A stretch of DNA of 34,387 nucleotides. Origin: an uncultured Chthonomonas sp. (GTDB lineage Bacteria > Armatimonadota > Chthonomonadetes > Chthonomonadales > Chthonomonadaceae). Under the pieces are notes generated by a model. That model was given only the letters and a program-made list of their open reading frames with translations, ran no database searches and was not told where the DNA came from. Position numbers and translations under genes: made by a program. This document shows positions 15,812-24,599 of the stretch, one piece after another (within the stretch, counting starts at the first letter, position 1; each line of letters starts with the position of its first letter). Where the stretch lies: NCBI GenBank assembly GCA_903919615.1, contig CAIXIX010000044.1, forward strand, positions 1 through 34,387, given 5' to 3'.

Positions 15812-17094
15812 AAGCAGCGCTCTGGCTCCAATCGAAGGAGGCGAGGGATCTCCTTGAGACGGCCGCTCACTATCCTGAAGATAGCCTAACGCGGATCTCC
15901 AGATTGCGTAAGCTGACCTCTCCTGAATATGCGGCGGCTATCGTGGAGCAACTCACCCTTCGCAAACGAGGCCGGAATAAGTTTGCAAATGCAGACTTGA
16001 TGCTGTTTACTGCTGCTGGTCTCGAGCAGTCGACCGGGGATCTGATTGCTCAGTATCGCGCTTCACGGTTTCCTGCCAATGTATCCGTCTTGGACGCATG
16101 CTGTGGCGTTGGCGGCGATGCCGTGGCGCTGGCAGCAGACCGTAACGTTATAGCTGTCGATCTCGACCCAGAGGCTGCTGCGTGCACGCACTATAACTGT
16201 CGTCTTGCCAGGAACACTGTCCACACGCTGTGCGCGGATGTAACCCAACTTGATCTCTGCCTGTTAGCTTCCCATGGGATACAAGCAGCCTTTTTCGATC
16301 CGTCGCGCAGAGTTGCGGCAAACAGCGGAGAGCAGCGCCGAGCGAGGGCGACGGACGAGTATCAACCGCCGCTCGATTGGATGCACGCGTTGAGATCAGC
16401 TATCCCTTTTAGCGCCGCCAAGGTCTCACCCTTCGTACCGGACGACACACTTATAGGATTTCCTGGCGCAGTAGAGTTCATTTCTGCCGAGGGCGAATGC
16501 CGGGAGGCAGTCTTATGGCCACCCGACGCGAGCCATGTTTCACTTATAACACCACCAAACGAAGCGCCCCTATTTACAGCAACCACGATTGATAGCAATA
16601 AGGTTGCACATACTCTACAGCCGATAAAGATTGCTGGCCGTTTAAACTACGACGAGCCGCACCAGTTCATCTATGAACCGGATCCTGCGATCGTCCGCGC
16701 TCATCTCTTAAATACCCTTACCGCACAGATCGCCGGCGCTTCTGCTCTCGATCCGACCAGTTACTACCTTACTTCCGACACGCACGTGTCGACACCATTT
16801 GCTGGCCGATATCAGGTATATGACTGCATGCCGTTGAGACCGCAAGATATCCAGAAGCGATGTACATCGCTTGGCCTCAATATTTCAGCAATCAAAACTC
16901 GGTGGTCATCCTTTCAGCCGGAAGAGCTCCGCAAGAAGATCACGGGAGACAAGGGGTCTCGGGTTCGAGGCGTCGTCATCGTAACCAAAGTTCTGGGTCG
17001 TCCGTCTGCACTAATCTGCGGGGAAGTTGAACGCGCTGCAACAGCATCAGATCCTCTAGCCGCTGCTATGGATGCCTGCGATAATCCGGAGTAA
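15808..17094 (+). CDS. Class I SAM-dependent methyltransferase, PG_1098/THUMP-like type
   Basis: A 428-aa SAM methyltransferase. The SAM-binding loop reads DACCGVGGD (96-104), followed by an acidic VIAVDLDPEA strand end. The catalytic-type motif is FFDPSRR (162-168). The N-terminal block with KFANADLMLFT (58-67) and the C-terminal region ending KITGDKGSRVRGVVIVTKVLG resemble the PG_1098 ferredoxin-like and THUMP-like domains of a poorly characterised family. An RNA substrate is likely, but the site is unknown. The start is TTG in a TTGA overlap with the GH42 stop, and no other standard start exists before residue 64. The upstream DNA has no SD, so translation probably depends on reinitiation. 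Confidence 0.8.
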   Translation: MKAALWLQSKEARDLLETAAHYPEDSLTRISRLRKLTSPEYAAAIVEQLTLRKRGRNKFANADLMLFTAAGLEQSTGDLIAQYRASRFPANVSVLDACCGVGGDAVALAADRNVIAVDLDPEAAACTHYNCRLARNTVHTLCADVTQLDLCLLASHGIQAAFFDPSRRVAANSGEQRRARATDEYQPPLDWMHALRSAIPFSAAKVSPFVPDDTLIGFPGAVEFISAEGECREAVLWPPDASHVSLITPPNEAPLFTATTIDSNKVAHTLQPIKIAGRLNYDEPHQFIYEPDPAIVRAHLLNTLTAQIAGASALDPTSYYLTSDTHVSTPFAGRYQVYDCMPLRPQDIQKRCTSLGLNISAIKTRWSSFQPEELRKKITGDKGSRVRGVVIVTKVLGRPSALICGEVERAATASDPLAAAMDACDNPE

Positions 17095-17105
17095 CCATTA
17101 AATTA

Positions 17106-17963
17106 ATGATTCAACTTGATATCGATCTTGACGGCAACGTCAGTAGGAGCACATCTGACGCAGCTAATACTGACATTGCCTGCGTCTCCAAATTCCATGA
17201 AGGGCAATCCCTTGCCAGCATTCATCCTGATATGGATGGACGCCTGTTTGGCGCCGCACAGCTTGAAGAGCTTACAAAGTCGAGCCCAATAATTCTCTAT
17301 ACCAGAGTGGTGTCGGCGGATAGGTGTGAGAAACTAGCGGTTGTTGAGATAACCGCTGCAGAAGATGGCTTGGGATATCGGTATACAGCGATAGATGTGA
17401 CCTCGCTTCCTCTCGCGGTGGGCAAGCTGCTTGCACAGGCGGAGGTTCAGGCACAGAAGGACAGAAGCCAGATTGAGCTCCTGAAAATAGAAGTCGCTGA
17501 GCTAAAAAACTTAGCAATGACCGATTCGCTGACCGGCCTTGCCAATCGCAGGGCATTTCTGGCGCGCCTTCAGAACGAGTTTCTGAGAGCACGTCGCTAT
17601 GGAACCACTCTTTCCCTGCTGATCCTGGATGTCGACTGCTTTAAGAGCTATAACGATAACTTCGGCCATCCGGCTGGCGATGCCGTTCTTCGCGCAATCG
17701 CAGACAAAATCGGTTCTACCTGCAGACAGACCGACTTTGCCGCACGCATTGGCGGCGATGAGTTTGCCGTTGTCCTATCTCAGACGGATAGACCTGGGGC
17801 GGAGATTGCCTCATGCAGGCTTCTTGCCGAAATCACAGCCTGCAAACTTCCGTACGGGGCGCTGAGCGCCACTCTCGGAATAGCGTCTTACACACACGAC
17901 ATCGAATCTATAGATGCTCTGATTGAAATCGCAGATAAAGATCTGTATCGTAACAAGTCGTAG
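17106..17963 (+). CDS. Diguanylate cyclase (GGDEF domain)
   Basis: A 285-aa predicted cyclic di-GMP synthase. Residues 1-105 look like a small PAS-like sensor with no transmembrane segment. A coiled-coil linker (about 108-137) leads into the GGDEF domain, with MTDSLTGLANRRAF at 138-151, the metal-binding D175 in LDVDCFK, and an intact GGDEF at 216-220. The product-inhibition I-site RxxD is present at R207-D210, five residues before GGDEF. The enzyme should therefore be active and feedback-controlled. The gene starts 11 bp after the methyltransferase stop. Its 3' end converges on the small transporter gene 31 bp away. Confidence 0.92.
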   Translation: MIQLDIDLDGNVSRSTSDAANTDIACVSKFHEGQSLASIHPDMDGRLFGAAQLEELTKSSPIILYTRVVSADRCEKLAVVEITAAEDGLGYRYTAIDVTSLPLAVGKLLAQAEVQAQKDRSQIELLKIEVAELKNLAMTDSLTGLANRRAFLARLQNEFLRARRYGTTLSLLILDVDCFKSYNDNFGHPAGDAVLRAIADKIGSTCRQTDFAARIGGDEFAVVLSQTDRPGAEIASCRLLAEITACKLPYGALSATLGIASYTHDIESIDALIEIADKDLYRNKS

Positions 17964-17994
17964 CCTGCCTCAAACCGTAACAGCTGGCAACAGT

Positions 17995-18312
17995 CTATCC
18001 CTTTTGCCACAGTGTCATCACGAGTCCACCTGCAACGATCAGCGCTCCACCAACCACGATGGGCTGCTTCAGCTTTTCGTGAAAGGCTGCGACAGCAATC
18101 ACCTGAGAAACTACAAAAAAGAGTGCAATATATACACCCATTAGCCTGCTAAAGTCCCATTTAGGCAGGTTTACCGTTAGGCCATACATAAACAAAACGA
18201 GTGCGCCAAGAGCAAAGCCGATTGGACGGCCACCGCGGAGGCCGGTTCGAACAAGAGCATCCCCGCCGACTTCAAGCACAGCGGCGATCACGAGAAAAAG
18301 CGCTTCACGCAT
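17995..18312 (-). CDS. Small four-helix DMT/SMR-like transporter
   Basis: A 105-aa integral membrane protein with four predicted helices (about 4-20, 29-46, 55-74, 82-101). The pattern fits the small multidrug resistance branch of the drug/metabolite transporter superfamily. A glutamate sits at residue 14 in helix 1 (AAVLEVGGD), the same place as the essential E14 of EmrE. The last helix, GGALIVAGGLVMTLW, is also SMR-like. The substrate is unknown and the overall match to EmrE is distant. The ATG at 18312 is chosen because a consensus AAAGGAGG stands seven bases upstream; a longer frame reaching 18372 would run into the divergent gene. Confidence 0.75.
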   Translation of the reverse strand: MREALFLVIAAVLEVGGDALVRTGLRGGRPIGFALGALVLFMYGLTVNLPKWDFSRLMGVYIALFFVVSQVIAVAAFHEKLKQPIVVGGALIVAGGLVMTLWQKG

Positions 18313-18319
18313 CGAAATA

Positions 18320-18327
18320 CCTCCTTT
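18320..18327 (-). promoter_or_regulatory. Strong ribosome binding site setting the transporter start
   Basis: Read leftward, AAAGGAGG precedes the ATG at 18312 by seven bases. It rejects the 20-codon longer open frame. Confidence 0.7.
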
Positions 18328-18370
18328 GAGGTAAACAGAGTACCCCGATAGAAACGGAATAAGACCAGAC

Positions 18371-19438
18371 ATGACCAGGCGTTATCGATATGGGATCATA
18401 GGCACGGGGATCCCCTGGAAGCAAGAAGGTGCCACCGGATTTGGCATGGCGAACCCACACTATCGTGGCTTTACCGCTACCGACCGAACAACACTCGTCG
18501 CCATTGCGAACACGAACGACGACCACGCCAGGCTGTTCAAGTCGCGGCACGGTCTTCATTGCCCTGTTTATCACGATTACCGCGAAATGCTTTCAAAAGA
18601 ACGCCTCGACATCGTGAGCATCTGTACCTGGCCTCATCTCCATGCCGAGATGACGATAGCGGCATGTGAAGCCGGTGTGCGGGCAATCCATTGCGAGAAG
18701 CCGATGGCGACTACCTGGGGCGATGCGAAACGGATGAGAGCCGTAGCCGAATCGAGTGGAGCAATCCTTTCATTCAATCACCAGCGTAGATTTCTTGCCC
18801 CATTTCAGTCTGCGAAAAGGCTAATCGAATCGGGGTCGATCGGCGCAATTGAACGAATGGAGGCGACGTGCGGCGACATGTCCGACTGGGGAACACACTG
18901 GCTGGACATGATGTTCTACTTCAATGAGGAGACCCCGGCAGAATGGGTGCTCGGCCAAATCGATAGCCGAGAGGAAGTTCGCACCTTCGGTGTCTGGACA
19001 GAACAGCAGGCCGTAAGCCATTTCAAGTTCAAGAACGGTGTTCGTGCCGCGCTGTACACTGGCTTCGAAGCGAATATTGGCGGTCCGGCAATTCGCGTCA
19101 CTGGAAGCGAGGGCGTGCTCGAAATTTTGTGGGAGAGCCCGTGGCTTCGCTACAAAATGGCCAAAGACGCGGACTGGAGAATCGTGAACTCGGATGAGGG
19201 CATTCACGGAGAAGCGGCAATAGACCGGGCCTGTGCAGACCTGGTGGATTGCCTTGAGCGACCGGGTCATGCTCCGCTGTTAACGGTGGAGCACGCCATC
19301 CAGCATACGGAAGTGATCTTTGCGACGTTCGAATCTAGCCGCCGAAGAGGCCGGATCGACTTGCCGTTAACAGCCGATGACTCGGCCCTGATCGACCTGG
19401 TTCAGCGGGGCGAGATCGGCCCATCGCGTAGTTCCTAA
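18371..19438 (+). CDS. Gfo/Idh/MocA-family oxidoreductase
   Basis: A 355-aa NAD(P)-dependent dehydrogenase of the glucose-fructose oxidoreductase/inositol dehydrogenase family. A Rossmann start (YGIIGTG) is followed by an unusual insertion (about 14-28). The family's EKP motif is at 109-111. The catalytic region reads GDMSDWGTHWLDM, with D172 and H176 as likely catalytic residues. Such enzymes oxidise or reduce sugar or cyclitol hydroxyls. An inositol or sugar substrate suits the neighbouring MIOX and uronate genes but is not shown by the sequence. It is divergent from the small transporter (58 bp apart) and convergent with the isochorismatase-like gene. Confidence 0.9.
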   Translation: MTRRYRYGIIGTGIPWKQEGATGFGMANPHYRGFTATDRTTLVAIANTNDDHARLFKSRHGLHCPVYHDYREMLSKERLDIVSICTWPHLHAEMTIAACEAGVRAIHCEKPMATTWGDAKRMRAVAESSGAILSFNHQRRFLAPFQSAKRLIESGSIGAIERMEATCGDMSDWGTHWLDMMFYFNEETPAEWVLGQIDSREEVRTFGVWTEQQAVSHFKFKNGVRAALYTGFEANIGGPAIRVTGSEGVLEILWESPWLRYKMAKDADWRIVNSDEGIHGEAAIDRACADLVDCLERPGHAPLLTVEHAIQHTEVIFATFESSRRRGRIDLPLTADDSALIDLVQRGEIGPSRSS

Positions 19439-19454
19439 CGCGCCGTATTTAGGA

Positions 19455-20030
19455 TCACTTCACGAGGTTCAGGATCTGCTTGAAGAAGCGATTGTTTGCG
19501 TCTCCCATAAGCTCATAGAGCGCCATTTCGGCTGAAGATGCAATCGCGCCGGAGTGATGCATCTTTGCCAGGCCGATGCGGCAGTTCTCTTCGCTACGGG
19601 ATGCGACGGCATCGCCTATGACGTGAACCTGGTATCCACGCGCCAGTAAGCCATGAGCAGTTTGTGAAACACAGATGTGCGACTCAAGCCCGCAGAGCAT
19701 AATCTGCGTCGCCTTTGTCGCCTCCAATGCTTCAAGGAAGCTTTTGCTTCCACAGCAGTCGAAGCTCAGCTTGTCGTGAGGAGGGGTTGACGGCAGAAAG
19801 TGCCGTATTTCTGGAACGATTTCGCCAAGTCGGTCCACATACTGTGTGGTTCCGATAATGGGGACTTCCAGGATACGGCATCCCTCGCCAAGAATCGAGA
19901 TGTTCCTCAATAGCTCTTCGCTGTCTTCGATACTCCTGACTAATGGGGGCTGCATGTCGATTACAATGAGCGCTGCGGAACCGCGCTGCAATATTCGAGG
20001 GTGTTTCGAAAACGTGTTAATTTCTGTCAA
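19455..20030 (-). CDS. Isochorismatase-like cysteine hydrolase
   Basis: A 191-aa hydrolase of the isochorismatase/nicotinamidase/YcaC superfamily. The catalytic triad is in place: D25 in IVIDMQ, K87 in HDKLSFD, and C120 in CGLESHICV. The last motif is typical of YcaC-like amidases of unknown substrate. No signal peptide is present. No ATG is available near the N-terminus. The TTG at 20030 with GGGAG five bases upstream is preferred over the TTG four codons earlier, which has no spaced SD. It is divergent from the glycerate kinase gene (92 bp). Confidence 0.88.
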   Translation of the reverse strand: MTEINTFSKHPRILQRGSAALIVIDMQPPLVRSIEDSEELLRNISILGEGCRILEVPIIGTTQYVDRLGEIVPEIRHFLPSTPPHDKLSFDCCGSKSFLEALEATKATQIMLCGLESHICVSQTAHGLLARGYQVHVIGDAVASRSEENCRIGLAKMHHSGAIASSAEMALYELMGDANNRFFKQILNLVK

Positions 20031-20122
20031 TGCGTCTCCCAACCTGGCGCTGCCGTTATGTCAATGTCTTGCCAATTTCGTGCAGCGTAAGGCATATCCT
20101 TCCCGATGAGATCTTCAAAATT

Positions 20123-21286
20123 ATGAACGATAGAGCACGTATCAATGTCCTCGTCTGCCCGAATGCCTTTAAGGGCAGCTTAACCGCTGCCGCTGCCGCC
20201 AATGCGATTATCCGAGGGCTTGATAACTGCTCAACAAAAGAAAGACAATTTCAGTGTACTGCATTACCGCTCGCAGATGGCGGAGACGGAATCCTGACTA
20301 CGCTCGTTAACGCAACGGGGGGCGAGATTTATCGTAGTGTTGTCACTGGTCCGCTTGGCTCAGCCGTGGAGGCGAAGTGGGGTCGCCTCGGCGGAAACCA
20401 GCAGGATTGTGCGGTGATTGAGATGGCGGAAGCCAGTGGTTTGCGCCTCTTAACATCAGACCAGTACGACGCCATGAACAGTTCGACCTACGGCACCGGC
20501 GAGTTGATTCTACAAGCGCTCACCGCGGGATGCAGACGTTTACTTATTGGCATTGGCGGCAGCGCGACGAATGATGGCGGCGCGGGAGTGGCGCTGGCGC
20601 TCGGGGCAAAGCTGTTAAGTAGTGATGGCTGCGAATTGCCTGGAACCGGCCAAGGACTGGAACAGGTCGCGGCAATCGATATGTCTGGATGGAAGATTCC
20701 GGATGGGGTAGAAGTTATCGTTGCTTGCGATGTCGAGAACCCACTGACTGGTGATCGAGGCGCATCGGCGGTTTATGGTCCACAGAAGGGAGCGTCTGCT
20801 GACCATGTGCGCAGGTTGGACACAGCGCTTACCCGTTGGGCACAGCTCTTAGAGGCAGATTTTGGATGCCGCATTTCGGATGTGCCAGGTTCCGGCGCTG
20901 CAGGTGGATTGGGTGCCGGATTGATGGCATTCCTTAACGCAAGATTGCTTCCTGGCGCTGAATTGGTGCTGGACGCCGTGGGTTTCGATACCCTTGCTGG
21001 GAAGAGTGACCTGATCATTACCGGTGAAGGGCGCCTGGACGAACAGACTGCCAATGGCAAGCTCATTGCAATTGTGGCAGCGCATGCTAAGGCCAGCGGC
21101 AAACCATGCATTGGCCTTGCCGGTTCGATTGGAGCCGGCGCCGAGGAGATACTGCGCAAGATTGGTCTGACGGCTGCATTCAGTATTGTGCCAGGGCCAA
21201 CCACTCTGGAATATGCTATGGCTGAATCGGGGAGACTTCTAACTGAGGCAGCACAGCGTCTGGGCGAATTATTGCTGAATACTTGA
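20123..21286 (+). CDS. Glycerate kinase (GarK/GlxK type)
   Basis: A 387-aa type I glycerate kinase, which phosphorylates D-glycerate, usually to 2-phosphoglycerate, feeding glycolysis. Conserved blocks are CPNAFKGSLTA (12-22), PLADGGDG (49-56), GIGGSATNDGGAG (143-155), DVENPLTGDRGA (203-214) with YGPQKGA following, and a C-terminal ITGEGRLDEQT block. The length is normal. The ATG at 20123 matches the usual N-terminus of the family; the open frame continues upstream without family-like sequence. Glycerate can come from aldarate or glyoxylate metabolism, so it fits a sugar-acid degradation theme with the uronate genes further right. Confidence 0.93.
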   Translation: MNDRARINVLVCPNAFKGSLTAAAAANAIIRGLDNCSTKERQFQCTALPLADGGDGILTTLVNATGGEIYRSVVTGPLGSAVEAKWGRLGGNQQDCAVIEMAEASGLRLLTSDQYDAMNSSTYGTGELILQALTAGCRRLLIGIGGSATNDGGAGVALALGAKLLSSDGCELPGTGQGLEQVAAIDMSGWKIPDGVEVIVACDVENPLTGDRGASAVYGPQKGASADHVRRLDTALTRWAQLLEADFGCRISDVPGSGAAGGLGAGLMAFLNARLLPGAELVLDAVGFDTLAGKSDLIITGEGRLDEQTANGKLIAIVAAHAKASGKPCIGLAGSIGAGAEEILRKIGLTAAFSIVPGPTTLEYAMAESGRLLTEAAQRLGELLLNT

Positions 21287-21307
21287 AGTTGTCCATAAAC
21301 AAACGAT

Positions 21308-21338
21308 CAGGGCGCAATCTCAAAGAGACTGCGCCCTG
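21308..21338. terminator. Bidirectional terminator-like hairpin between convergent genes
   Basis: CAGGGCGCA (21308-21316) pairs with TGCGCCCTG (21330-21338). After one mismatch, TCTC/GAGA closes a 3-nt loop. The hairpin sits between the convergent glycerate kinase and 140-aa exported-protein genes. On the minus strand a T-rich stretch (GATCGTTTGTTTATGG) follows it; the plus side lacks a T-run. Confidence 0.6.
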
Positions 21339-21365
21339 ACGGGATACCGAACTGAGTATTATGGG

Positions 21366-21788
21366 TTACTTATGCTTTTCGACGTTTGGGTTTGGCCTGA
21401 AGTTAACTTTCGGCAAAACCAGTCTTAAATGCTGCGCCCACGTCTCGGCAAGTGCGAGCGGTTTCGCCTGGTTGAAGCGGGCAGTCTGCGCATCTACCGT
21501 TACCAGCAGCTTGTCTTTGACCTTGATTATCGCATCCTTACCGGATGGGCTTACAACGATATCAGACGGCTTGAGATTCGGATCGCTCAAGATCCGTGTC
21601 AGCCGATCTGTGATGGCCTCTGCTCTATCTTTGACGCTGTACCCATTTGAGGCAAATCGCACTGTTAAGATATGCTCTCCGCCGACATTGACATCTCCGT
21701 CACCATCTGCTTGAGCAGCCTTTGCGAATGCCAAGCTCATTATGCAAATTGCAACTGCCGCTGCCATTCGAATCGTCTTTTTAAACAT
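21366..21788 (-). CDS. Small exported protein, similar to MscS-type periplasmic domains
   Basis: A 140-aa secreted protein. The signal peptide (about 1-27) includes MAAAVAICIMSLAFAKA, with cleavage likely near AQA. The mature part has the order DRAEAITDRLTRIL, then strands IIKVKDKLLVTVDAQTA, then LALAETWAQHLRLVLP. I recall this arrangement from the periplasmic domain that precedes some MscS-like channels. Here it stands alone without channel helices. The ATG at 21788 is chosen for the signal peptide. A leftward frame continues upstream but carries no features. Similarity is by eye and should be treated as tentative. Confidence 0.65.
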   Translation of the reverse strand: MFKKTIRMAAAVAICIMSLAFAKAAQADGDGDVNVGGEHILTVRFASNGYSVKDRAEAITDRLTRILSDPNLKPSDIVVSPSGKDAIIKVKDKLLVTVDAQTARFNQAKPLALAETWAQHLRLVLPKVNFRPNPNVEKHK

Positions 21789-21871
21789 GTACCCTGCACA
21801 TTTCCTTTCAATATTGGCTCGGGTTTCATTCCTGTCTAGAATGCTGCCCGCCAACACGCACACCAAATCAA

Positions 21872-22165
21872 TTATCCGGCACCGTTGCTACTGGCATGCT
21901 CAGAGGCCGCGAGCAGCCCGTCGTTGTCACCCCGATGCAGTAAATCCTGGATTTTGTCCGAAGTTTGGCTCCAGCGATCTCGCGCAGAATCTGCAACATT
22001 GCTTTTGAACTCCACTGCGCGATCTTTATAGTCGCCTGCCTTCTCTCCGATCAAACGCCGCGTAGACTCGCCATCTTGCGGTGCGTAAAGTAACGCAACC
22101 GAGGCGCCAATTGCAGCGCCAGCAAGAAAGAATACCAGATTGCTGCCCCAGTTCTCTTTGCTCAT
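21872..22165 (-). CDS. YtxH-like membrane-anchored protein
   Basis: A 97-aa protein with a glycine-rich N-terminal membrane helix (about 9-27) and the YtxH motif AGAAIGASVALLYAPQDGESTR at about 15-36. A charged amphipathic helical tail (EKAGDYKDRAVEFKSNVADSARDRW) follows. YtxH proteins are small envelope or stress-associated proteins of unknown mechanism. The ATG at 22165 has AAGGAGGA about 5 bases upstream, which overrules the longer frame. It lies upstream of the exported 140-aa protein on the same strand (83 bp gap) and may be cotranscribed with it. Confidence 0.85.
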   Translation of the reverse strand: MSKENWGSNLVFFLAGAAIGASVALLYAPQDGESTRRLIGEKAGDYKDRAVEFKSNVADSARDRWSQTSDKIQDLLHRGDNDGLLAASEHASSNGAG

Positions 22166-22341
22166 GATAGTCCTCCTTCGCGTACCTCGCTTGTACTTGT
22201 CGATCACATCGATCGTCGATACGTCATACTTTATTGACGCAAAAATGCTGTAAGAGGTTTCAATGGTCAAGGTCGTCGACCTGAATTGAACCATGAGGAG
22301 TTGTAATCTATGCACCGTTTCGCAAAAGATGTGCGCACAAA

Positions 22342-23205
22342 ATGACGCCACTCCAGGGAACAGAGCTCTTTGTGGCAGCAATGCTCGCCGGCGCGGTGAA
22401 CTCCGTTGCTGGTGGGGGAACACTAATCACGTTCCCTGCATTATTTAATGTTCTTGGTCCATCAGGCGCACTGGTGGCGAACGCAACAAGTACCGTTGCG
22501 CTCTGGCCCGGTCAGCTGAGCAGCCTCTTCGGGTACCGCAAGGAGATTGGCAATAGCCGCGACGCCATCCAGAAAATGGCGATTCCGAGTGTCGTTGGAG
22601 GTGGCATCGGTGCGGCCCTGCTGCTGCACACGTCTCCTGGCCAGTTTGTACACATAGTCCCTTTTTTGATCCTGTTGGCAACCGTTCTCTTTATGGCGCA
22701 AGAGCCGATATCCAGGATGCTGAAAGGCAAAGCGCAAGCCACAGATTCGCCAGCCGAAAATAGAGAGTCTGGAGACAGTTCGGAGATGGATGCGGGGCGA
22801 AGCTCAGGCGTTGCTCGCACAGCGGAAGTTATGGTTTTCCAGCTACTTGTCGCCATCTACGGGGGGTACTTTGGAGCAGGGATCGGCATCCTGATGTTGG
22901 CCGCCCTCGGGTTTATGGGGTTCAACCATATTCACCGGATGAATGGCATCAAGAACCTTAACGGTCTTCTTATCAATATGGTTGCGATCTGTTTCTTTAT
23001 ATTCGGCCACACGGCGCCGGGTGCCGGCGTCGGAGCCAATCATAACAGTCTCATAGATTGGCCACTTGCATTTCTGATGATGTGCGGATCGATTGTTGGC
23101 GGCTATTCGGGCGCCGGCATCGCGCGCAAAATCGGACAGAAGAACGTTCGCAAAATCATTATCTGCCTGGGTTTCGCGCTTGCCATTTCCCTATTCCGAA
23201 AATAA
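22342..23205 (+). CDS. TauE/SafE (TSUP) family permease
   Basis: A 287-aa inner-membrane protein with about eight helices. The duplicated TSUP signature is clear. NSVAGGGTLITFPAL near 20-34 and AIYGGYFGAGIGILMLAALGFMG near 171-193 are the two half-repeats. GGYSGAGIARKIG closes the second half. A hydrophilic loop (about 127-160) separates the halves. Family members move sulfite, sulfoacetate, taurine-derived or other small organosulfur anions; no substrate can be assigned here. The ATG has no clear SD. It is divergent from the YtxH gene across 176 bp, and a short distance upstream of the FKBP and MIOX genes on the same strand (101 bp). Confidence 0.9.
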   Translation: MTPLQGTELFVAAMLAGAVNSVAGGGTLITFPALFNVLGPSGALVANATSTVALWPGQLSSLFGYRKEIGNSRDAIQKMAIPSVVGGGIGAALLLHTSPGQFVHIVPFLILLATVLFMAQEPISRMLKGKAQATDSPAENRESGDSSEMDAGRSSGVARTAEVMVFQLLVAIYGGYFGAGIGILMLAALGFMGFNHIHRMNGIKNLNGLLINMVAICFFIFGHTAPGAGVGANHNSLIDWPLAFLMMCGSIVGGYSGAGIARKIGQKNVRKIIICLGFALAISLFRK

Positions 23206-23306
23206 TCCGATGCGATTGTATATGCAGGCGCAGCGCGACGTTCACATTGTGCCGGTACAATATTAGCTGAATTACGAAACTGAATTGTTGGTGAGAGGAG
23301 AGATCG

Positions 23307-23642
23307 TTGAAAACACCATCAGGGTTGGAGTATGAGGACATTCGAGAGGGAGAAGGGGTAAGCCCTACCCACGGACAAACCGCGGTGGTCCACTATGTCG
23401 GCACGCTGACAAACGGAACGAAATTTGATAGTTCACGGGATCGCGGCCAGGCCTTCGAATTTCCAATTGGGCTGGGGCGAGTAATCAAGGGCTGGGATGA
23501 AGGCGTTGCCTCGATGAAGGTTGGCGGCCTCCGCAAGCTGACAATCCCACCGGCGCTTGGGTATGGCCCACGTGGGGTCGGCGGAGTTATTCCTCCGAAT
23601 GCAACTCTCGTGTTTGAAGTTGAGTTACTGGGCGTCAAATAG
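23307..23642 (+). CDS. FKBP-type peptidyl-prolyl cis-trans isomerase
   Basis: A 111-aa minimal FKBP. The opening [15 protein letters not shown] leads to [51 protein letters not shown] and a closing VFEVELLGV strand. The usual binding-pocket residues (Tyr, Phe, Asp, Val-Ile, Trp, Tyr) are present. There is no signal peptide, so it is cytosolic. The start codon is TTG at 23307, strongly supported by GAGGAG six bases upstream, and the family-typical N-terminus begins there. Only 18 bp separate it from the MIOX gene, so they are likely cotranscribed. Confidence 0.94.
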   Translation: MKTPSGLEYEDIREGEGVSPTHGQTAVVHYVGTLTNGTKFDSSRDRGQAFEFPIGLGRVIKGWDEGVASMKVGGLRKLTIPPALGYGPRGVGGVIPPNATLVFEVELLGVK

Positions 23643-23660
23643 CGATCTCTGGAGGTTCAG

Positions 23661-24518
23661 ATGAGTGAAACGGCTGTAGATCAGAATCCGCTGAAGGATA
23701 TGGATGATCTCGATGCTCTGCGGATCGAGGCGGTTATTGCAACGGATGAAAAACACGTCTACCGGGACTATGAGGCTGAAGCGCGCAGTACAGTTCGCGA
23801 GTTTTACCGACTGAACCATACTTACCAGACCCTCGACTTCGTACGCGCCAAAGAACAGGAGTTCAAACCAGGCGCTCATGGTGAGATGGGAATCTGGGAG
23901 GCGATGGAGTTCCTGAATAACCTTGTCGATGATAGTGATCCAGACACCGACTTGAGTCAGATCGACCACCTGTTGCAGACCTCTGAGGCTATTCGTGCCA
24001 ATGGCTTGCCGCGCTGGTTTCAGCTAACCGGTTTAATCCACGATCTAGGCAAAATACTCTGCCTGCTTGGCGAACCGCAGTGGTCCGTCGTTGGAGATAC
24101 GTTTCCTGTAGGTTGCGCCTATTCCGATAAGATCGTTTACTCGGAGTTCTTTACAGCGAACCCGGATTATCAGGTACCCGAATATCAAACATCCTGCGGC
24201 ATCTACGAAGAGGGATGCGGCCTAGACAAGGTACATCTGTCGTGGGGCCACGACGAGTATATGTACAATGTTTGCAAGCCTTATCTTCCGGAAAGCGGCC
24301 TCTATATGATTCGCTTCCACTCGTTCTACCCTGCTCACACGGGTGGCGCTTATGGGCAGCTATTTAACGATCATGACCGCGAAATGTTCAAGTGGGTGAA
24401 AGCCTTCAACCCGTTTGATCTCTACTCTAAAACAGCAGTTAAACCAGATGCCGCCGAGTTGAGGCCCTACTACGAGGATCTTATCTCCGAGTACTTCCCT
24501 GCGAAAATCGCCTGGTAG
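23661..24518 (+). CDS. myo-Inositol oxygenase (MIOX)
   Basis: A 285-aa non-haem diiron oxygenase, the size of animal MIOX. It converts myo-inositol and O2 to D-glucuronate. All six iron ligands of the HD-type fold can be placed: H103, H127 and D128 (LIHDLGK), H197 (SWGHDEY), H220 (RFHSFYPAH) and D253 (FNPFDLYSK). The substrate-binding lysine of LIHDLGKI (K131) and the [15 protein letters not shown] region are also kept. Residues H220 and D253 even have the same numbers as I recall for the human enzyme. GGAGG stands 5 bases before the ATG. It is downstream of a FKBP gene (18 bp) and upstream of a flavin/2Fe-2S reductase gene (81 bp). Bacterial MIOX is uncommon, as most bacteria use inositol dehydrogenase instead. 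Confidence 0.95.
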   Translation: MSETAVDQNPLKDMDDLDALRIEAVIATDEKHVYRDYEAEARSTVREFYRLNHTYQTLDFVRAKEQEFKPGAHGEMGIWEAMEFLNNLVDDSDPDTDLSQIDHLLQTSEAIRANGLPRWFQLTGLIHDLGKILCLLGEPQWSVVGDTFPVGCAYSDKIVYSEFFTANPDYQVPEYQTSCGIYEEGCGLDKVHLSWGHDEYMYNVCKPYLPESGLYMIRFHSFYPAHTGGAYGQLFNDHDREMFKWVKAFNPFDLYSKTAVKPDAAELRPYYEDLISEYFPAKIAW

Positions 24519-24599
24519 TTCTCAGGTTATTGTCCCCACGGAGAGCCCTCGCCAGCAGGTTAGGTTAGTAAAAGCGGCAGAGGGGCAGACGAGGACGCT

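Noticed and set aside
20773-21204. 143-aa minus-strand open frame
   Set aside because: Shadow of the glycerate kinase gene; composition is Pro/Ser/Ala-rich as expected from an antisense frame.
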